Notes: a model not told the origin generated them from the sequence alone. A stretch of DNA of 64,000 nt from Corallium rubrum (GCA_964035015.1 OZ036006.1:11697316-11761315), one strand, 5' to 3'. Counted from the stretch's first letter, positions 10,230 through 21,595 are shown. Numbers and translations: made by a program.

Positions 10230-10877
10230 CATTCTCGTCCCCAGAACCTCTCCGGTGCTGGCGCGGAAAAGGCTCTGAGGGAATCCAAACCGGAACACCA
10301 AGATTCTTTGGTGTTCTTTCAAAAGCGCATGCGTTTAAGTTCGCGGTTTGGGACTTGGACACGAGATCATCGACAGTTATTTGGAATATAAATTTTCCTT
10401 TCGTTTTCGATTCTGGTGGTTTGGCTGCCTCGTATTAACTCGTTTGACTTTAGAACAGTTGTGATTGTGGTATATTCCGCTTGAAGAAGGTATTTGTCAA
10501 GTGTGGCTCATCGCCGCGTTTACTCGGTGGGCAGAAGACATTAAAATTTTAATACGAGTTCGCTACAGAGCTTGGCAATAGAGCCACGTTGGAATTTCTT
10601 CGTATTTACGGCCTCTTTTAGTGAAGGTAGTTCTCTTTAATTTGTTGCACTGTTCGTTTATATTTGACTTGCATATTTCAATGAGATTCTTAATATGTAC
10701 CATGCACGAACAGCCTGCAGTGTGCGGTCAATCGTCTGTCGGTTTCAAATTGCTGTCTGTCTTCTGTGTTTGATTTAATTATACAAGGGGAAACAGAATC
10801 AGATGGCGATGCTATATGGATTCCCCCAGAGGCCTTTTCCGCGCGCCAGCACGGGAGAGGCTCTGGGGACGAGAATG
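10230..10877. mobile_element. Mutator-like MITE with 9-bp target duplication
   Basis: The 648-bp element has ~60-bp terminal inverted repeats beginning CATTCTCGTCCCCAGA on both ends. It is flanked by a perfect direct repeat GTCCAGTAC at 10221-10229 and 10878-10886. A 9-bp duplication fits the Mutator/MULE superfamily best (hAT and P make 8 bp). No transposase fragment is visible inside. Confidence 0.8.
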
Positions 10878-11190
10878 GTCCAGTACTTGTTTTATCACAT
10901 TTAAAACACTCGGCCATCGCCTCGTGTTTTAAAACGCTGATGCTCATGTTTTAAATATTACATATAGCATTGCGTGCCCTCGCAATACTTTTTGGTTTCT
11001 GACGATGTCGTAGTACGACGAAAGCTCAAACAATAGATATTTTAACAAACAGTAGCAACTAGGCTTTATTCAATTTTATTTTATTAAATACGTTTTTATA
11101 ATGATCCACACAACTGTGAGATTATCAATTATATTAGTGGAGAAAACACCAATAAAAACAATCTATTTTATCAAAGGGCATTAAAAGTTA

Positions 11191-12121
11191 GGCCGGCGCT
11201 AAACGTCGCGCAACAGACGAATTTAATTCAGAGGAATTTAATTGTTTGAATTTAATTCGACGAAACTGCGACGTACAACTCCATGAAATTCGACACACGA
11301 ATTTAATTCGTCTCGGCAATTAAATTCGTCTGAGTCAGACGGATAATGCGACGATAAAGGCGGAAACCGTAACGCGACGCAATTTTCCCGTTTTTAAAAG
11401 CGAATAAAATTACCCTAGAAGTGAACATTTGGAGGTTTTGTATACACTAGAATCAACACGTTATCCTGTCATTGTTATTTTATCAAGCTTCTCACGAGGG
11501 ACGAATTTATTCGGTTCCGAAATTACAAAAATCGGGTCGCGTTGCGGTTTCGCGTCCGGTGTGTCTCGGCCTTAATGCGTGTTCGAATACCATAGTCAAT
11601 CGAGTTATGGTCTGGAAACTCGGCAAACTTCAAAGCGCCAATAATAAGCTGTGATTTTATGTTGAACCGTACCTTACACCGTGCACATCCTTTGTTTTAG
11701 GTTTATTAATATTTAAATAGCACGGTTGAGTGATTGAACTGAAACGTTCCTATTGGACAATTCGTTCATTATACTAAAACACAATGTGTTCAATGACCGT
11801 GCACCGTGCACAAAAATGCATAAAGGCGAACAAAAAGGTAGACCAAAGACTTAGCTGAGTTTCCAAACCATATCTCAATTGACTATGGAATTACACAATG
11901 AATTATAGTTGCGTAGAATTAAATGTTTCGCTTCTGTCTGTGATAGCTCGGCACCATATTTTCAAGAAGTCATTTTCAGGCTCCACGAGTCCAAATTAAA
12001 TTCGACTGAAATTCGACGTGTAACTCGACGTCGCATTTACGTCGCATTACCGACGAAGCTAATTCGAATTAAATTCGTCTGAATTAAATTCGTCTATTGT
12101 GCGACGTTTAGCGCAAGCCTG
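11191..12121. mobile_element. TIR element with AATTTAATTCG subterminal repeats
   Basis: The ends read AGGCCGGCGCTAAACGTCGC and, inverted, AGGCTTGCGCTAAACGTCGC. Inside each end the motif GACGAATTTAATTC is repeated several times in both orientations, like binding sites for a transposase. Total about 930 bp, with no coding frame. Positions 10887-11190 and 12122-12640 show nothing recognisable. Confidence 0.7.
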
Positions 12122-12644
12122 AGAAAAAGAATGTACAGTAGTATATAATGGGTCTAGTTTTATGCCAACTTCCTCTTAAGTTACTTTTAGACACACCTAT
12201 CGTGGGATTTGCGTGGAAGCTAGTCTACACATTCTTCTTGTGAAAACAAAATGGCGGCAAAAGTCTTATGGGAGTGAAGTACATCTTGTAGAAGAACTGA
12301 AGAATTGCATTACCAAAACGTTTCATTAAAGGTTTTACTCAAGAATTGAAGACAGTTAAAGACTATACCAACAATTCTATCTTTTCTAAAACGCTTGTCG
12401 GTATACAGATATATGTACCTAATAAAAACATCTAATGCTATTTTCGACTGTTCAACAAGTTGCGACTTACGTGCGACGATTATTTAGTGAGATCTAAAAA
12501 TACTTGACGAATTAGGATGGAAACTAGACCATTACTATAAACATTCCCTCTCTTACTTTGCTGTCTTGATTTAATATAGCAAAGATACTTAATTTTCTTT
12601 AGAAAATTCTAGTACATGTTATAATTAAAACAGCAAGCCGCAGA

Positions 12645-13030
12645 AGGAAAAGATGAAGAGAGAACACGTACGTCTTTAAGTGTTAGTGCAGTTAACGAGA
12701 AAATAATGGAGTTTAAGTCGAATTCAACGTTCAGTAAATGAATGATTGAATTAGTTGATTAAAAAATTGGCGGTTGAGAAGAGAGCACATATGTTTTTAA
12801 GTGTTAGTGCATTTAACAGGAAAATAACAGAGTGCATTTAACGGGAAAATAATAGAGTTTAAGTCGAATTCAACGTTCAGTAAATGAATGATTGAATTAG
12901 TTGATTAAAAAATTGGCGGTTGAGAAGAGAGAACATATGTTTTTAAGTGTTAGTGCATTTAACGAGAAAATAATGGAGTTTAGGCCGAATCCAACGATCA
13001 GTACATGAATAATTGAATTTGTTGACTGAA
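12645..13030. repeat. Tandem repeat of ~120-145 bp (AGTGTTAGTGCA family)
   Basis: Three direct copies begin near 12656, 12776 and 12921. Each reads GAGAACATATGTTTTTAAGT, then TTAGTGCA, then GAAAATAATGGAGTTTA. The same core recurs about seventeen times between here and 60.6 kb. Confidence 0.7.
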
Positions 13031-13036
13031 AAATTG

Positions 13037-13326
13037 GTGACTGAGTGCACTGCGAACGGAGTCTTCTTTTCCTTTTTTCTTTGCTGAGAGAGCGGAAGAA
13101 GAGTAGGCTCTGCTGTATTCGTGTTTGGTTTCGCCCAAGATTTAGGACGAAGTAGCCCGTTAAGACCCGTTTAACCGGTTTCTTGTTTTGTTTTCGAGAT
13201 TGTAGCCAAGAAACTGACATGCATGCGCAATGGAAACCATGCAGTCACGAACACAGCAAGTCTCTTTTCTTGCTCTCTCTCAGCGAAGAAATAAGGAAAA
13301 GAAGGCTCTGCTCGCACGGTAGTGAG
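13037..13326. mobile_element. Foldback MITE (GCCTTCTTTTC family), copy 1
   Basis: Each end contains a smaller palindrome, CTTCTTTTCC facing GGAAAAGAAGGC or GGAAGAAGAG, so the element has four related arms. The outer ends are GTGACTGAGTGCACTGCG and its rough complement. A second copy is at 37814-38124 in the paralogous block. Confidence 0.6.
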
Positions 13327-14203
13327 AAGAGAGAACATCTGTTCATAAGTGTTAGTGCAGTTAATGATAAAATAATGGAGTTTAGCCGAATTAATCAATA
13401 ACAATATGTAAAACACATGCAGAACGCAGTTTCGTTAGATTTAGGATATAATCGAAACATAAAAGTGAAAAATATCTTGAGACGAAAAATATCTTATCGA
13501 GACGTCTCCCCCCGACGAGTAAAACCGTCTGGTGTTAGAGTAAAACTTTATGAATAATGAAAAGGTTAAGTTTATAACAAATAATCCAAAATTCAATTTC
13601 ATCAACTAAATAGACTTTTAAAGAAGGTTCGAGTGTTGCCAAGCTCTGTTGTTATTTCAGTTGTCTGACATTCAACTCAACAGCAATAGAGCAAAGATAA
13701 TTACAGAAGAAATTTAAATAATAGAAAAGAAACCACGCGCAACTGAGTGCAGTACTAAAACAGAAACCTTGCTTTAGAAATTCACATGTAAAACATAACC
13801 GTGGTTTATTTACCAGACGTTGCCCAACGAAAAAAAAAAGAGAGAAATTGCAGATAACTTTGAAAACAAATAAAAATAAGAAACAAATTGTAGAGAGAAT
13901 TCTGACATATATTTTAACTGAATTCTGAGAACATTGTTATAACTGAAATGAATTTAAACCTTATAATGACAATAGAAGTAGATGATTCAAAAGTGTTATC
14001 ATATTCTCATCAAAGTGAAACTGAGTTTATCGGATAACGTGATAAAGCGCACGATTTTACGACACTTCACAGTAAGCATTGAAAAAGTTAAAACGGAAAT
14101 ACACACGCGCTGGTCAAAAGTAAAAAATATTCAATACAAAACATCTGTAGGCCAAGTTATTTGCCGCGCCAAGTTATCTCTACATGTAGACACATTTTGA
14201 GTG

Positions 14204-15005
14204 CTCAGGCCGGCGAGTACCATGTTACACTAATATTTTCCACGATTGTTCGTTTGTTTGTTTGTTTGTTTGTTTGTTTGTTTGTTTGTTTGTTTGTTTG
14301 TTTGTTTGTTTGTTTGTTTGTTTGTTTGTTTGTTTGTTTGTTTGTTTGTTTGTTTGTTTGTTTGTTTGTTTGTTTGTTTGTTTGTTTGTTTGTTTGTTTG
14401 TTTGTTTGTTTGTTTGTTTGTTTGTTTGTTTGTTTGTTTGTTTGTTTGTTTGTTTGTTTGTTTGTTTGTTTGTTTGTTTGTTTGTTTGTTTGTTTGTTTG
14501 TTTGTTTGTTTGTTTGTTTGTTTGTTTGTTTGTTTGTTTGTTTGTTTGTTTGTTTGTTTGTTTGTTTGTTTGTTTGTTTGTTTGTTTGTTTGTTTGTTTG
14601 TTTGTTTGTTTGTTTGTTTGTTTGTTTGTTTGTTTGTTTGTTTGTTTGTCGGGTAGCGTGAATAACCGCATGAGCTGGAACACGGAAGTAAGTCGATGCA
14701 ATCAAGACATGAAATTCGAAACAAGCGTTGCCAGGTGTCACACCGCGTTCTGTTCCCTTGCTTTTCAGGTTTTGTGTGGAAAACTTTAGGGCTACAAAAA
14801 ATCGTTTAATTTTGAGACCGGAATAATGGAAACTATCGCAATGGAAATTCGATTGTTATTGAAAGAATATCTAACAGATAAATCTACACGTTCTAGAATG
14901 AGAATCTTTGACTTCAATACCAGGGTGGGCATGTTTGATTAATGAACCTTCGTTACGAAAATAAATAACAGCTGAGGCACTGCTGCCAAACCTTTGGACC
15001 CTGAG
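14204..15005 (-). other. Inverted segment relative to paralogous blocks
   Basis: The five paralogous blocks (near 42150-42600, 40560-40820, 45260-46160, 55660-55990 and 58480-58880) read this sequence in the opposite orientation. Both inversion junctions sit at a CTCAGG (14204-14209) and a CCTGAG (15000-15005), so the breakpoints lie in a 6-bp inverted repeat. Positions 13327-14203 and 15006-15118 are ordinary duplicated block sequence without genes. Confidence 0.65.
14250..14649. repeat. (TTTG)n microsatellite, about 100 units
   Basis: Roughly 400 bp of uninterrupted TTTG. At the same place, paralogous blocks have only two or three AAAC-type units (for example near 40766 and 58826). Long frames on both strands are artefacts. 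Confidence 0.95.
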
Positions 15006-15118
15006 TTAGTTCTGCGGTCCGAAATTTTCAAGACCCTCAGAATCAAAACGTTTGGCCTGAACAAACGAACAATCGTCGAATATATTTATGTCGATGCTTT
15101 TTAACTATTTTTAAAATA

Positions 15119-15300
15119 ATACCAAATAGTTTTCCGTGTTTGAATACTCTGATCCAAATACGCGGGAAATTGCGAGAATGGAGAAAAGCGTAACAAAACA
15201 CGAGCCGTAGGCGAGTGTTTTTAGCTTTTCGAAAGTCGAGCAATTTCCCAAGTGTTTGGATCAGAGTCTCCAAACACGGAAAAAACAATTTGGTATTTCT
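15119..15300. mobile_element. Foldback MITE, TTTTCCGTGTTTG ends
   Basis: ATACCAAATAGTTTTCCGTG on the left is mirrored by the right end, with CTCTGATCCAAA in both arms. Solo ends of the same family occur at about 15368-15405, 19988-20060 and 50533-50577. Confidence 0.7.
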
Positions 15301-15939
15301 TTTATAAAATAATCACAAGTGAATATGATATAATGTCGGACATTTTCAAAAAATCGTTTTGGCGGGAATTTTCCGTGTTTGGATACTCTGATCCAAACAC
15401 GGCAATTGACCAATCAGGGTTCGCGTAGTACACATGTTATTTTATAAACTACAATACTATAATGTACTTTAGAATGTAGGTGGGTGATTGTGGTCTGATA
15501 AATATACTAAAAAACCGAATCTCAATTTAAACGTAGGTTTGTTCTTGTCTCAAGATATTCTTTTTTAAAAATTCTTGTAATAAAACAGAATTCTAAGCCA
15601 AGAGGTGCCAGGAGAGGCAAGAGAACATCTTATTTCACGTGTTAGTGCAGTTAACGAGAAAATAATGGAGTTCAGGTTGAATTCAACGATCAGTAAATGA
15701 ACGATTGTATTTTGATTGCTATATTTAAAAATCTCGAAAATATTGACAGAGTTCTAGTCAAATGATACCAATATGTAAAGTACACTAGGGAAGGAGTTTC
15801 GTTGGATTTACAACCTAGTAAAAGAAGATGAAAGTCGAAGAAAACATACGTTTTTAAGTGTTAGTGCAGTTATTAATGAGAAAATAAAGTGGCTTTGCCG
15901 GCAACAAGCTGTACATGAATTATTGGAGCCAGTTTTTAG

Positions 15940-16700
15940 TTCATTTGCGTTGTTAAAATTTGATTCAGGTAAACATCTATGTCCTGACCAAATTTGTTGG
16001 TACCAATATGTCAAGCACATAAAAGGACCAGTTTCTTCTGTTACAGACAGAGTATTTATAGTCATGACTTCTCAAGTCAACTTCAAAAAGTCCGACTATC
16101 CTCCACACGATCACTTAAGTCCCTTCACTTGTAAAACAGAACCAGCTTCTTTAATTACAGATATAGAGTATTTCTAATCAATATTTTTTTACAAGTCATC
16201 CTCAAAATGTGCGACATCTTATATGTGATCTCTTAGATTCACTTGCCGATAAAGAACTAGTTTCTTTAAAGTTAACACAGTATTTCTAGACAAGACAATT
16301 ACAAGTCACCCTCAAAACGTCCGACACCGACTTTATCACTCTTCACTTGCCAACAGGGAACCAGCTTCTTTAATTACAGACGCAGAGTAGTCATAGTCAT
16401 GACTTCTTATACAAGTCACCTTCAAAAAGTCCGACATCTATGAGATCACATAAGCCCCTTCACTAGCCAATAGGGAACCAGCTTCTTTAATTAAGACGCA
16501 GACTATTCATAGTAATGAGTTTTACAAGTCACCCTCAAAACGTCCGACACCGAACATGATCACTGAAGCAGCTTCACTACTTGGCAATAGGGAACCAGCT
16601 TCTTTAATTACAGACGCCGAGTAGTAATGCATACTCACGACTTCTTATACAAGTCACCTTCAAAAAGTCCGACATCTATGTGACACTTAAGCCATTTTAG
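15940..16700 (+). repeat. Tandem repeat, ~115 bp unit, upstream of GPCR1
   Basis: CCAGCTTCTTTAATTACAGA recurs at about 16142, 16361, 16478 and 16595 with looser copies at 16029 and 16256. Each is followed by AGTCATGACTTCTTATACAA and GTCACCTTCAAAA. Equivalent arrays lie upstream of GPCR2 (47565-47985) and at 41330-41660, 46740-47110, 57220-57420. Confidence 0.75.
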
Positions 16701-17329
16701 GGATTTAAGGTCATAAATAGACACTTACTTAGAAGTATCGTCACATTTGGTACTGCACTCTGAACAGTAAGGTCGTACATGATCAATGCAAACGAAATAC
16801 AATACGTAAGAAGAAAACTGAATTACCGACTTAAGAAGAAAGTTACACAGTTGTCAAGTAAAAAAAGGTAAGGGAAATATTGCCTTAAATTTGACAGTTA
16901 TCGGGAATGACAATAATCAAGACCGATCCACTTAGATTAGGCGAGTTGAACTGGTTAGCCGAGAAAGGCAATTTTATCCGAGATCTCCGTGGCTATACGC
17001 AATACTGACTTACTGTGTTAAAGCACTTTTATAGATTACATGAAAGACACGCCAGCACGGTTAGCCAGGATCCCGGTTAGTGCTTGCCGAGTCATCTGGC
17101 ATCTCGGTTAATTGGGATGAAAATACCCACCAACTCGTTTCACTGGACAGAGCGGGCTGAAAAACTGCTAAACTCAGGCCGATACGAGTTCGTAAGGTTT
17201 ACTTGATTATCTGAATAAGGCTGAAAAGAAACTGAGCATCAAAACATTCTTTCTCGTGTTTCGTAATTGTAGCGAAGACTTCGTCTCCGTAAAGACGTTT
17301 TCGCGGGTTAGCTTTTAGAAATCTATTTT

Positions 17330-17735
17330 GTTTTGCTTGGAATCGGAATCTTTACAATAACGAGTTTCCATGCAGTCAGACTATATGTTTTCACGCGATG
17401 CCGGAGCGCCTTGAAGGATAATGATTCGCTGCGTTCACTGGAATACGTTCAAAATTTTAGACGGTTTTTCTATGACGCCAACTTGCCAACTATAGATACG
17501 TATACGTCAGCGCTCGGTGATCTTTCGTGAAATTGGTGTTGCCACTTGTCGCTCAGTGTAGCTCAACATTTTCCATTTTTGAGTATGAGGTTCTCTCGCC
17601 CGATCAGCAGTGGTCATAAATATGCTCAATAAACGGTTTCGCTTTGCAATTTTCATATTTATTTACGGATACTGGAGAAACAACAATAGGACTAAAGGTC
17701 CCTTACAAGGTTGTTCTGCTAAGATCTAGGTGTTG
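17330..17735 (+). promoter_or_regulatory. Conserved upstream block of GPCR1 (promoter / 5' UTR candidate)
   Basis: This ~400-bp block is strongly conserved at 48630-49030 and 62385-62785, each time about 280-350 bp before a GPCR start codon. It includes TTTTCTATGACGCCAACTTG and ACGTCAGCGCTCGGTGATC. The block is far better kept than neighbouring spacer, so it may hold the promoter and a 5' untranslated exon. No TATA box is certain. Confidence 0.45.
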
Positions 17736-17806
17736 ATTTTACGGGGAGAACAAAGCACAGGAGAGATCAACTACAATAACTACCTATATGAGTCCGAAGC
17801 TCAAGC

Positions 17807-17875
17807 CCGAAGTTATTCCCAAGAGGTCACCCATGAGTACTAACCCCGTCCAAACGGCAATCGGGCTTAACTTTG
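17807..17875 (-). pseudogene. 5S rRNA-derived fossil, upstream of GPCR1
   Basis: On the minus strand the sequence reads GTTAAGCCCGAT, then GGTTAGTACTCATGGGTGAC, then TCTTGGGAATAAC. This follows the 3' half of eukaryotic 5S rRNA (GGTTAGTACTTGGATGGGTG, CCTGGGAATAC). It sits at the same place before all three GPCRs. A 5S-derived SINE remnant is possible. Too short and altered to be a working 5S gene. Confidence 0.5.
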
Positions 17876-18015
17876 CATGGATCGCAGCGATTGCAACCAA
17901 CTCTTCGCCAAATGTTCGTGGTTATTTGTTATATCTTTGTGTGATCAATTGTCGACTATATTGTTTCAAGAACTAATTAAGCATTTTTCTGTTTTACGTT
18001 ACTGTAGAAATAGAT

Positions 18016-19104
18016 ATGATCACGAATATTACGAGAAATTCAACCCAATATGAAGGAAACTTCTACATTGACTCTAATGTATATATCATAATTAGAATTA
18101 CCCTGGCTGGTCTCTCTTTCGTCCTCAACGCCATGTTTCTCGTTGTCATAGCAACGAACAGGGATCTCGTAAAGCAAAGACGTATCACCTATCATGTTGG
18201 AAACTTGGCGCTAGCAGACACAGTGTACGGTTTAAGTCGCTTTTTATTCGTTTCAACATTGATAAGAAATATAGATTCATCAACACTGATTGACGTATCC
18301 AGAGGAATAAACGCGTTTGGATATTTAATGTCGTTCTCTGCAGTACTTCTCATGGCCATTGAAAGAGCTGTAGTGATGAAATATCCTTTTACGTGGCTCG
18401 ATTTATTGCCTCTTAAAAGAATTCTCTTACTCATGCTTGGGACCTGGATGATATCACTTGGCATGTTTGGTTATTACATAGCAACGTGGGACGTAAATAT
18501 ACGTCTCGTGTCCAGTATTATATTTCTAATCATTGCTTTCTCAGCAGTACTAGTTAATATTTACATATTCAAAATACTTCGGCAAGAAAAGAATACATCA
18601 GGCGCGATTTCAAGCAATCAGGAGAAGACTAAACGTCTTAAACACAAGGCTAGTGTACTCGTGTTAGTATTGACCGTAATAATGGTAGTCACGTGTCTTC
18701 CACGCTTAACGAGCCGAATCATTTCTTATGTATATGCGGAACTTCGTAGCTCCCCTCCAGTAAAATTTATCGTCGTTCACTTATATTTTGGGATACTGGA
18801 AGACTTGAACTTCCTCGTCAACCCATTTATCTACATATGGAAGGTCAGGGTATATCGAAAGGCTCTCTGCCTTACTTTAAAATTAAAAAGTGTCTGTAAA
18901 AGAGGAGAAAAGAATTACAAGCATACTATTTCTCTAAGTCGAGTGATTAACTCAAACACTCAGGGACAGGGACAGGGACAGATCCAAGTCAAAGATCAAC
19001 ACATTTCAAAAAATATAAGAAAAAAAGAACTAATTAAGATAAGAAACAAAGTATCGAGTATACTATATAAGAGAAGTCTCAGTTACAGCAAAGCGGTAGT
19101 GTGA
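18016..19104 (+). CDS. Class A (rhodopsin-like) G-protein-coupled receptor, GPCR1
   Basis: A 362-residue seven-helix receptor in one exon, placed in the plasma membrane and expected to signal through heterotrimeric G proteins; its ligand is unknown. The N-terminus has two glycosylation sequons (N4, N8). TM1 carries N38, TM2 has NLALAD (63-68), TM3 ends in ERA (116-118) where most receptors have DRY, TM4 has W144, TM6 has CLP (227-229) in place of CWLP, and TM7 has NPFIY (269-273). There is no cysteine at the top of TM3 or in loop 2, and TM5 lacks the usual proline. These traits are shared with melanocortin-type receptors. The basic, Gln-Gly-repeat C-tail is about 80 residues. The start is chosen because an intron acceptor-like TTTTACGTTACTGTAG lies just upstream and the paralogs share this ATG. 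Orphan, very likely functional. Confidence 0.9.
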   Translation: MITNITRNSTQYEGNFYIDSNVYIIIRITLAGLSFVLNAMFLVVIATNRDLVKQRRITYHVGNLALADTVYGLSRFLFVSTLIRNIDSSTLIDVSRGINAFGYLMSFSAVLLMAIERAVVMKYPFTWLDLLPLKRILLLMLGTWMISLGMFGYYIATWDVNIRLVSSIIFLIIAFSAVLVNIYIFKILRQEKNTSGAISSNQEKTKRLKHKASVLVLVLTVIMVVTCLPRLTSRIISYVYAELRSSPPVKFIVVHLYFGILEDLNFLVNPFIYIWKVRVYRKALCLTLKLKSVCKRGEKNYKHTISLSRVINSNTQGQGQGQIQVKDQHISKNIRKKELIKIRNKVSSILYKRSLSYSKAVV

Positions 19105-19125
19105 AACAACTTACCAACAAATCTA

Positions 19126-19326
19126 AGGGCTGTTTATATGAGTCGAGCTAACCCGGCTGATTTTATCAACGAAAATCTTATTACGACTATTTGAGAAATG
19201 CAAAATCACACAACGAAGCAAAATTGGGTTTGTTTTTCTGTAGGTATAGCACACGGAGTATTATAATTCCTTTTTGTAGTCAAACTGAAAGTTTTCGTGA
19301 TATTCCGCTTTATATAAACAGCCCCT
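19126..19326. mobile_element. MITE downstream of GPCR1
   Basis: The ends are AGGGCTGTTTATATGAG and its inverted partner ending TATATAAACAGCCCCT. The paralogous copy after GPCR2 (50421-50745) carries an extra internal segment. Confidence 0.65.
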
Positions 19327-19936
19327 AAGACAAGCACCATCACTGGTGATTTTTAAAGGGATGTGTCACGCTATACTTAGCAATTCTGACACAAACAAAG
19401 TTGTCCTAAAATCACACAAAACTTCACAATAACGATTTTAAAAGATATAAAAACACACAAAAGAGATGCTAGGAACCTGCACAGAAGTACGGATGGCCAA
19501 AATTAAGCGAGATTAAGAAAGGATTGCAAAATATAGACATCTTGATTTCTGATTGGCAAAACAGAAATCAAGTTTAGCTCTATTTTTGCGAGAACTTGGC
19601 CTTAAATGTTCAGAATTCCTCTACAGTTGTTAGGTAAATCATATTTCATAATTGAATCAATGTGCAGTTTTAATTTTGAAGTTTGCAGCTCAGAATTTAA
19701 ATTTAAGTCAAGTTTGGTTAAAAATTACGTGATACAGCCCATACGTTGCCACACTTTTCACAATGAATAATTTCAATTATTAAATGTAATTATTAATGCA
19801 GTATTTAGCACGGTGTCTTTGTAAAGCAGGTATTCTTTAATTTCTTATAAATTAGTTATTTACTTATTGTTATTAGTCTTGTTATTATTTAGTTATATCA
19901 TTAAGTATTTTGATCCTGAAAGACTTAACGTTGGTA

Positions 19937-19942
19937 AATAAA
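19937..19942 (+). promoter_or_regulatory. Candidate polyadenylation signal, GPCR1
   Basis: AATAAA within GGTAAATAAAGTTATCG, about 0.83 kb after the stop codon. The identical context recurs downstream of GPCR2 at 51319. Other AT-rich hexamers are nearby, so use is unproven. Confidence 0.4.
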
Positions 19943-20358
19943 GTTATCGTATCCTATCGTATTGTATTACATTGTATTTTATCTTAAAGAAATACCTAAT
20001 GGTTTTCCGTGTTTGAATACTGTAATCGAAACATGCCTGATTTTGCGAGACTTAAAGAGGTGTAACAAAAACTGTATGGTATGCAGAAGGGGAGGGGTGA
20101 GTAGGTTCATGGATTGGTAGATTTGGTACTAAAAACCAGTGTGAATTTTAGTTCTGATGAAAATTTCTGTCAGATTTGTGGATCAATTAATCCTGTGAAA
20201 GTGGCAGATTGCGGATTTTCCCAATAATTGACCTCAGATGTTCCCTTTAATGTTCTACAGAACCAGGATCTTATATATTTCTGCCTTGGATTGTCGATTT
20301 TTCATTGTCGTGGGGGAAAGAACAGTGGCGTAGCGTGACCTTTTTTCCTCCTTTTTTT

Positions 20359-20392
20359 GGGAAGGGGGAGGGGGGGGGGGTGGGGGAGGGGG
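20359..20392 (+). repeat. G-rich tract, G-quadruplex potential
   Basis: Several runs of five or more G residues follow each other with single-base breaks. Confidence 0.7.
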
Positions 20393-20600
20393 TTACAAGA
20401 TCTTGCTTTTACCAATAAATATCCCCTAATGTCCCTAATATATCTCCTTCATATCCTAATACTTGGATTTACCAATGATTAATTTCAATACTACAAAACA
20501 ACCAACAGATCAATGTTTTTCCCACAGACTTCTCGTTTTACTGACAGGTTAAACAAAAAATGGGAGGCACGGGCAACCACCCAACCTCCCCCATCAAATA

Positions 20601-20659
20601 CCCCCCCCCCCCCCCCACACACACACACACACAAACACACACACATACACACACACACC
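20601..20659. repeat. C16 run followed by (CA)n
   Basis: A poly-C run joins a CA/CACACAT tract. The paralogous region near 51590 lacks the expansion. Confidence 0.85.
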
Positions 20660-20829
20660 GCACGTTACACCCCGGGAAAAGAAATGACCATGCACGAGTA
20701 ACACAAATACAAGTAATTGTAACTGTTGAAATAAAATTTGCATGAATTATGCAAATTCAGAACGTTAAACAAAACTGATAACTGTAACTGCAGATTTGGA
20801 TTTCAACAACAAAAAAGTGCATATTCTGG

Positions 20830-21025
20830 CAATTTTTGGGTAGGGGTGTGCTGCTGTGACCTCAAAATCCTGACGCTATCCCAGACGTAAAAAGACGATT
20901 TCCTATACCCTATCCCAGTCCTAAACTTAAAAAAATCAATGCCCTATCCCAGCACTGGTGTCACCTCAGCAACCATACTCTATCTCAGACAAAAAGAACA
21001 CCCTGTTGCAGACCAAAATAGACAA
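20830..21025 (-). repeat. Fragment of the CCCTATCCCAG repeat family
   Basis: CTATACCCTATCCCAGTCCT and CAGCACTGGTGTCACCTCAG are shared with the longer copy at 51770-52055; an inverted copy lies at 26096-26360. Dispersed non-coding repeat. The preceding stretch 19943-20358 holds only a solo MITE end. Confidence 0.6.
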
Positions 21026-21246
21026 TTGGTACTTCCAATTACAATTGGTAATTCCAATTAATTAATTCAAAATAGACAGTGGTAATTCCAGGAGAGAATT
21101 GGATTTATTAGAAGTAATATTGGGTATTTCACTCGATTACATAGCATGTTCTAGGGATTTTTTGTGAAGGAAAATTCGAGTGTAGAATACATACATTTTA
21201 AGACCACCTTAATGTATACAGAACTCGCGATCAAGCTCTCGGCAAA

Positions 21247-21320
21247 GGCCTCTGTGGCTAAGTGGTCAGAGCATTGCACTAGAATCGCAAGGTCGTGGGT
21301 TCAATTCCTGCCAGAAGGCC
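21247..21320 (+). pseudogene. tRNA-like sequence, unit 1
   Basis: Box A (TGGCTAAGTGG, 21255-21265) and box B (GGTTCAATTCC, 21298-21308) fit RNA polymerase III internal promoters. GGCCTCTG can pair with CAGAAGGCC, leaving one bulged A. A D-stem, an anticodon stem with loop CTAGAAT, and a T-arm can be drawn. The loop would read AGA (Ser), but the variable loop is too short for tRNA-Ser, so this is better seen as a tRNA-derived SINE-type unit. Confidence 0.6.
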
Positions 21321-21521
21321 TGTGTAGTTGCATTTTTCGCAACTGGTCCAGGTTTGGTCTTAAAATGTATATATTCTGCACTCGAATTTTCCTTCACCCC
21401 AAATCCTTAGAACATGCTATGTAATCGAGTGAAATGCCCAATATCATTTAAAATATAACCAATTCTCTCCTGGCATTACCACCTTAATATATACAGAACT
21501 CGCGATCAAGCTCTCGGCAAC

Positions 21522-21595
21522 GCCCTCTGTGGCTCAGTGGTCATAGCATTCCACTAGACTCGCAAGGTTGTGGGTTCAATTCCTGCCGGAAGGCC
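21522..21595 (+). pseudogene. tRNA-like sequence, unit 2
   Basis: Same fold as unit 1, with box A TGGCTCAGTGG and box B GGTTCAATTCC. The acceptor stem is weaker and the anticodon stem has a mismatch. Confidence 0.55.

Noticed and set aside
14161-14789. Several long open frames of FVCL or TNKQ repeats
   Set aside because: They are the TTTG microsatellite read in different frames on both strands.
17333-17530. 65-codon frame conserved upstream of GPCR1 and GPCR2 with 3-bp indels
   Set aside because: It starts at TTG, most differences between the two copies change the amino acid (about five against one silent), and the third copy is frameshifted. Conservation looks like that of DNA, not protein.
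17788-17976. 62-codon frame upstream of GPCR1
   Set aside because: It lies over the 5S-like fossil and is not kept in the other two copies.
21247-21320. Working tRNA-Ser gene
   Set aside because: The loop reads AGA, but there is no long variable arm and the acceptor stem has a bulge, so it is only tRNA-like.
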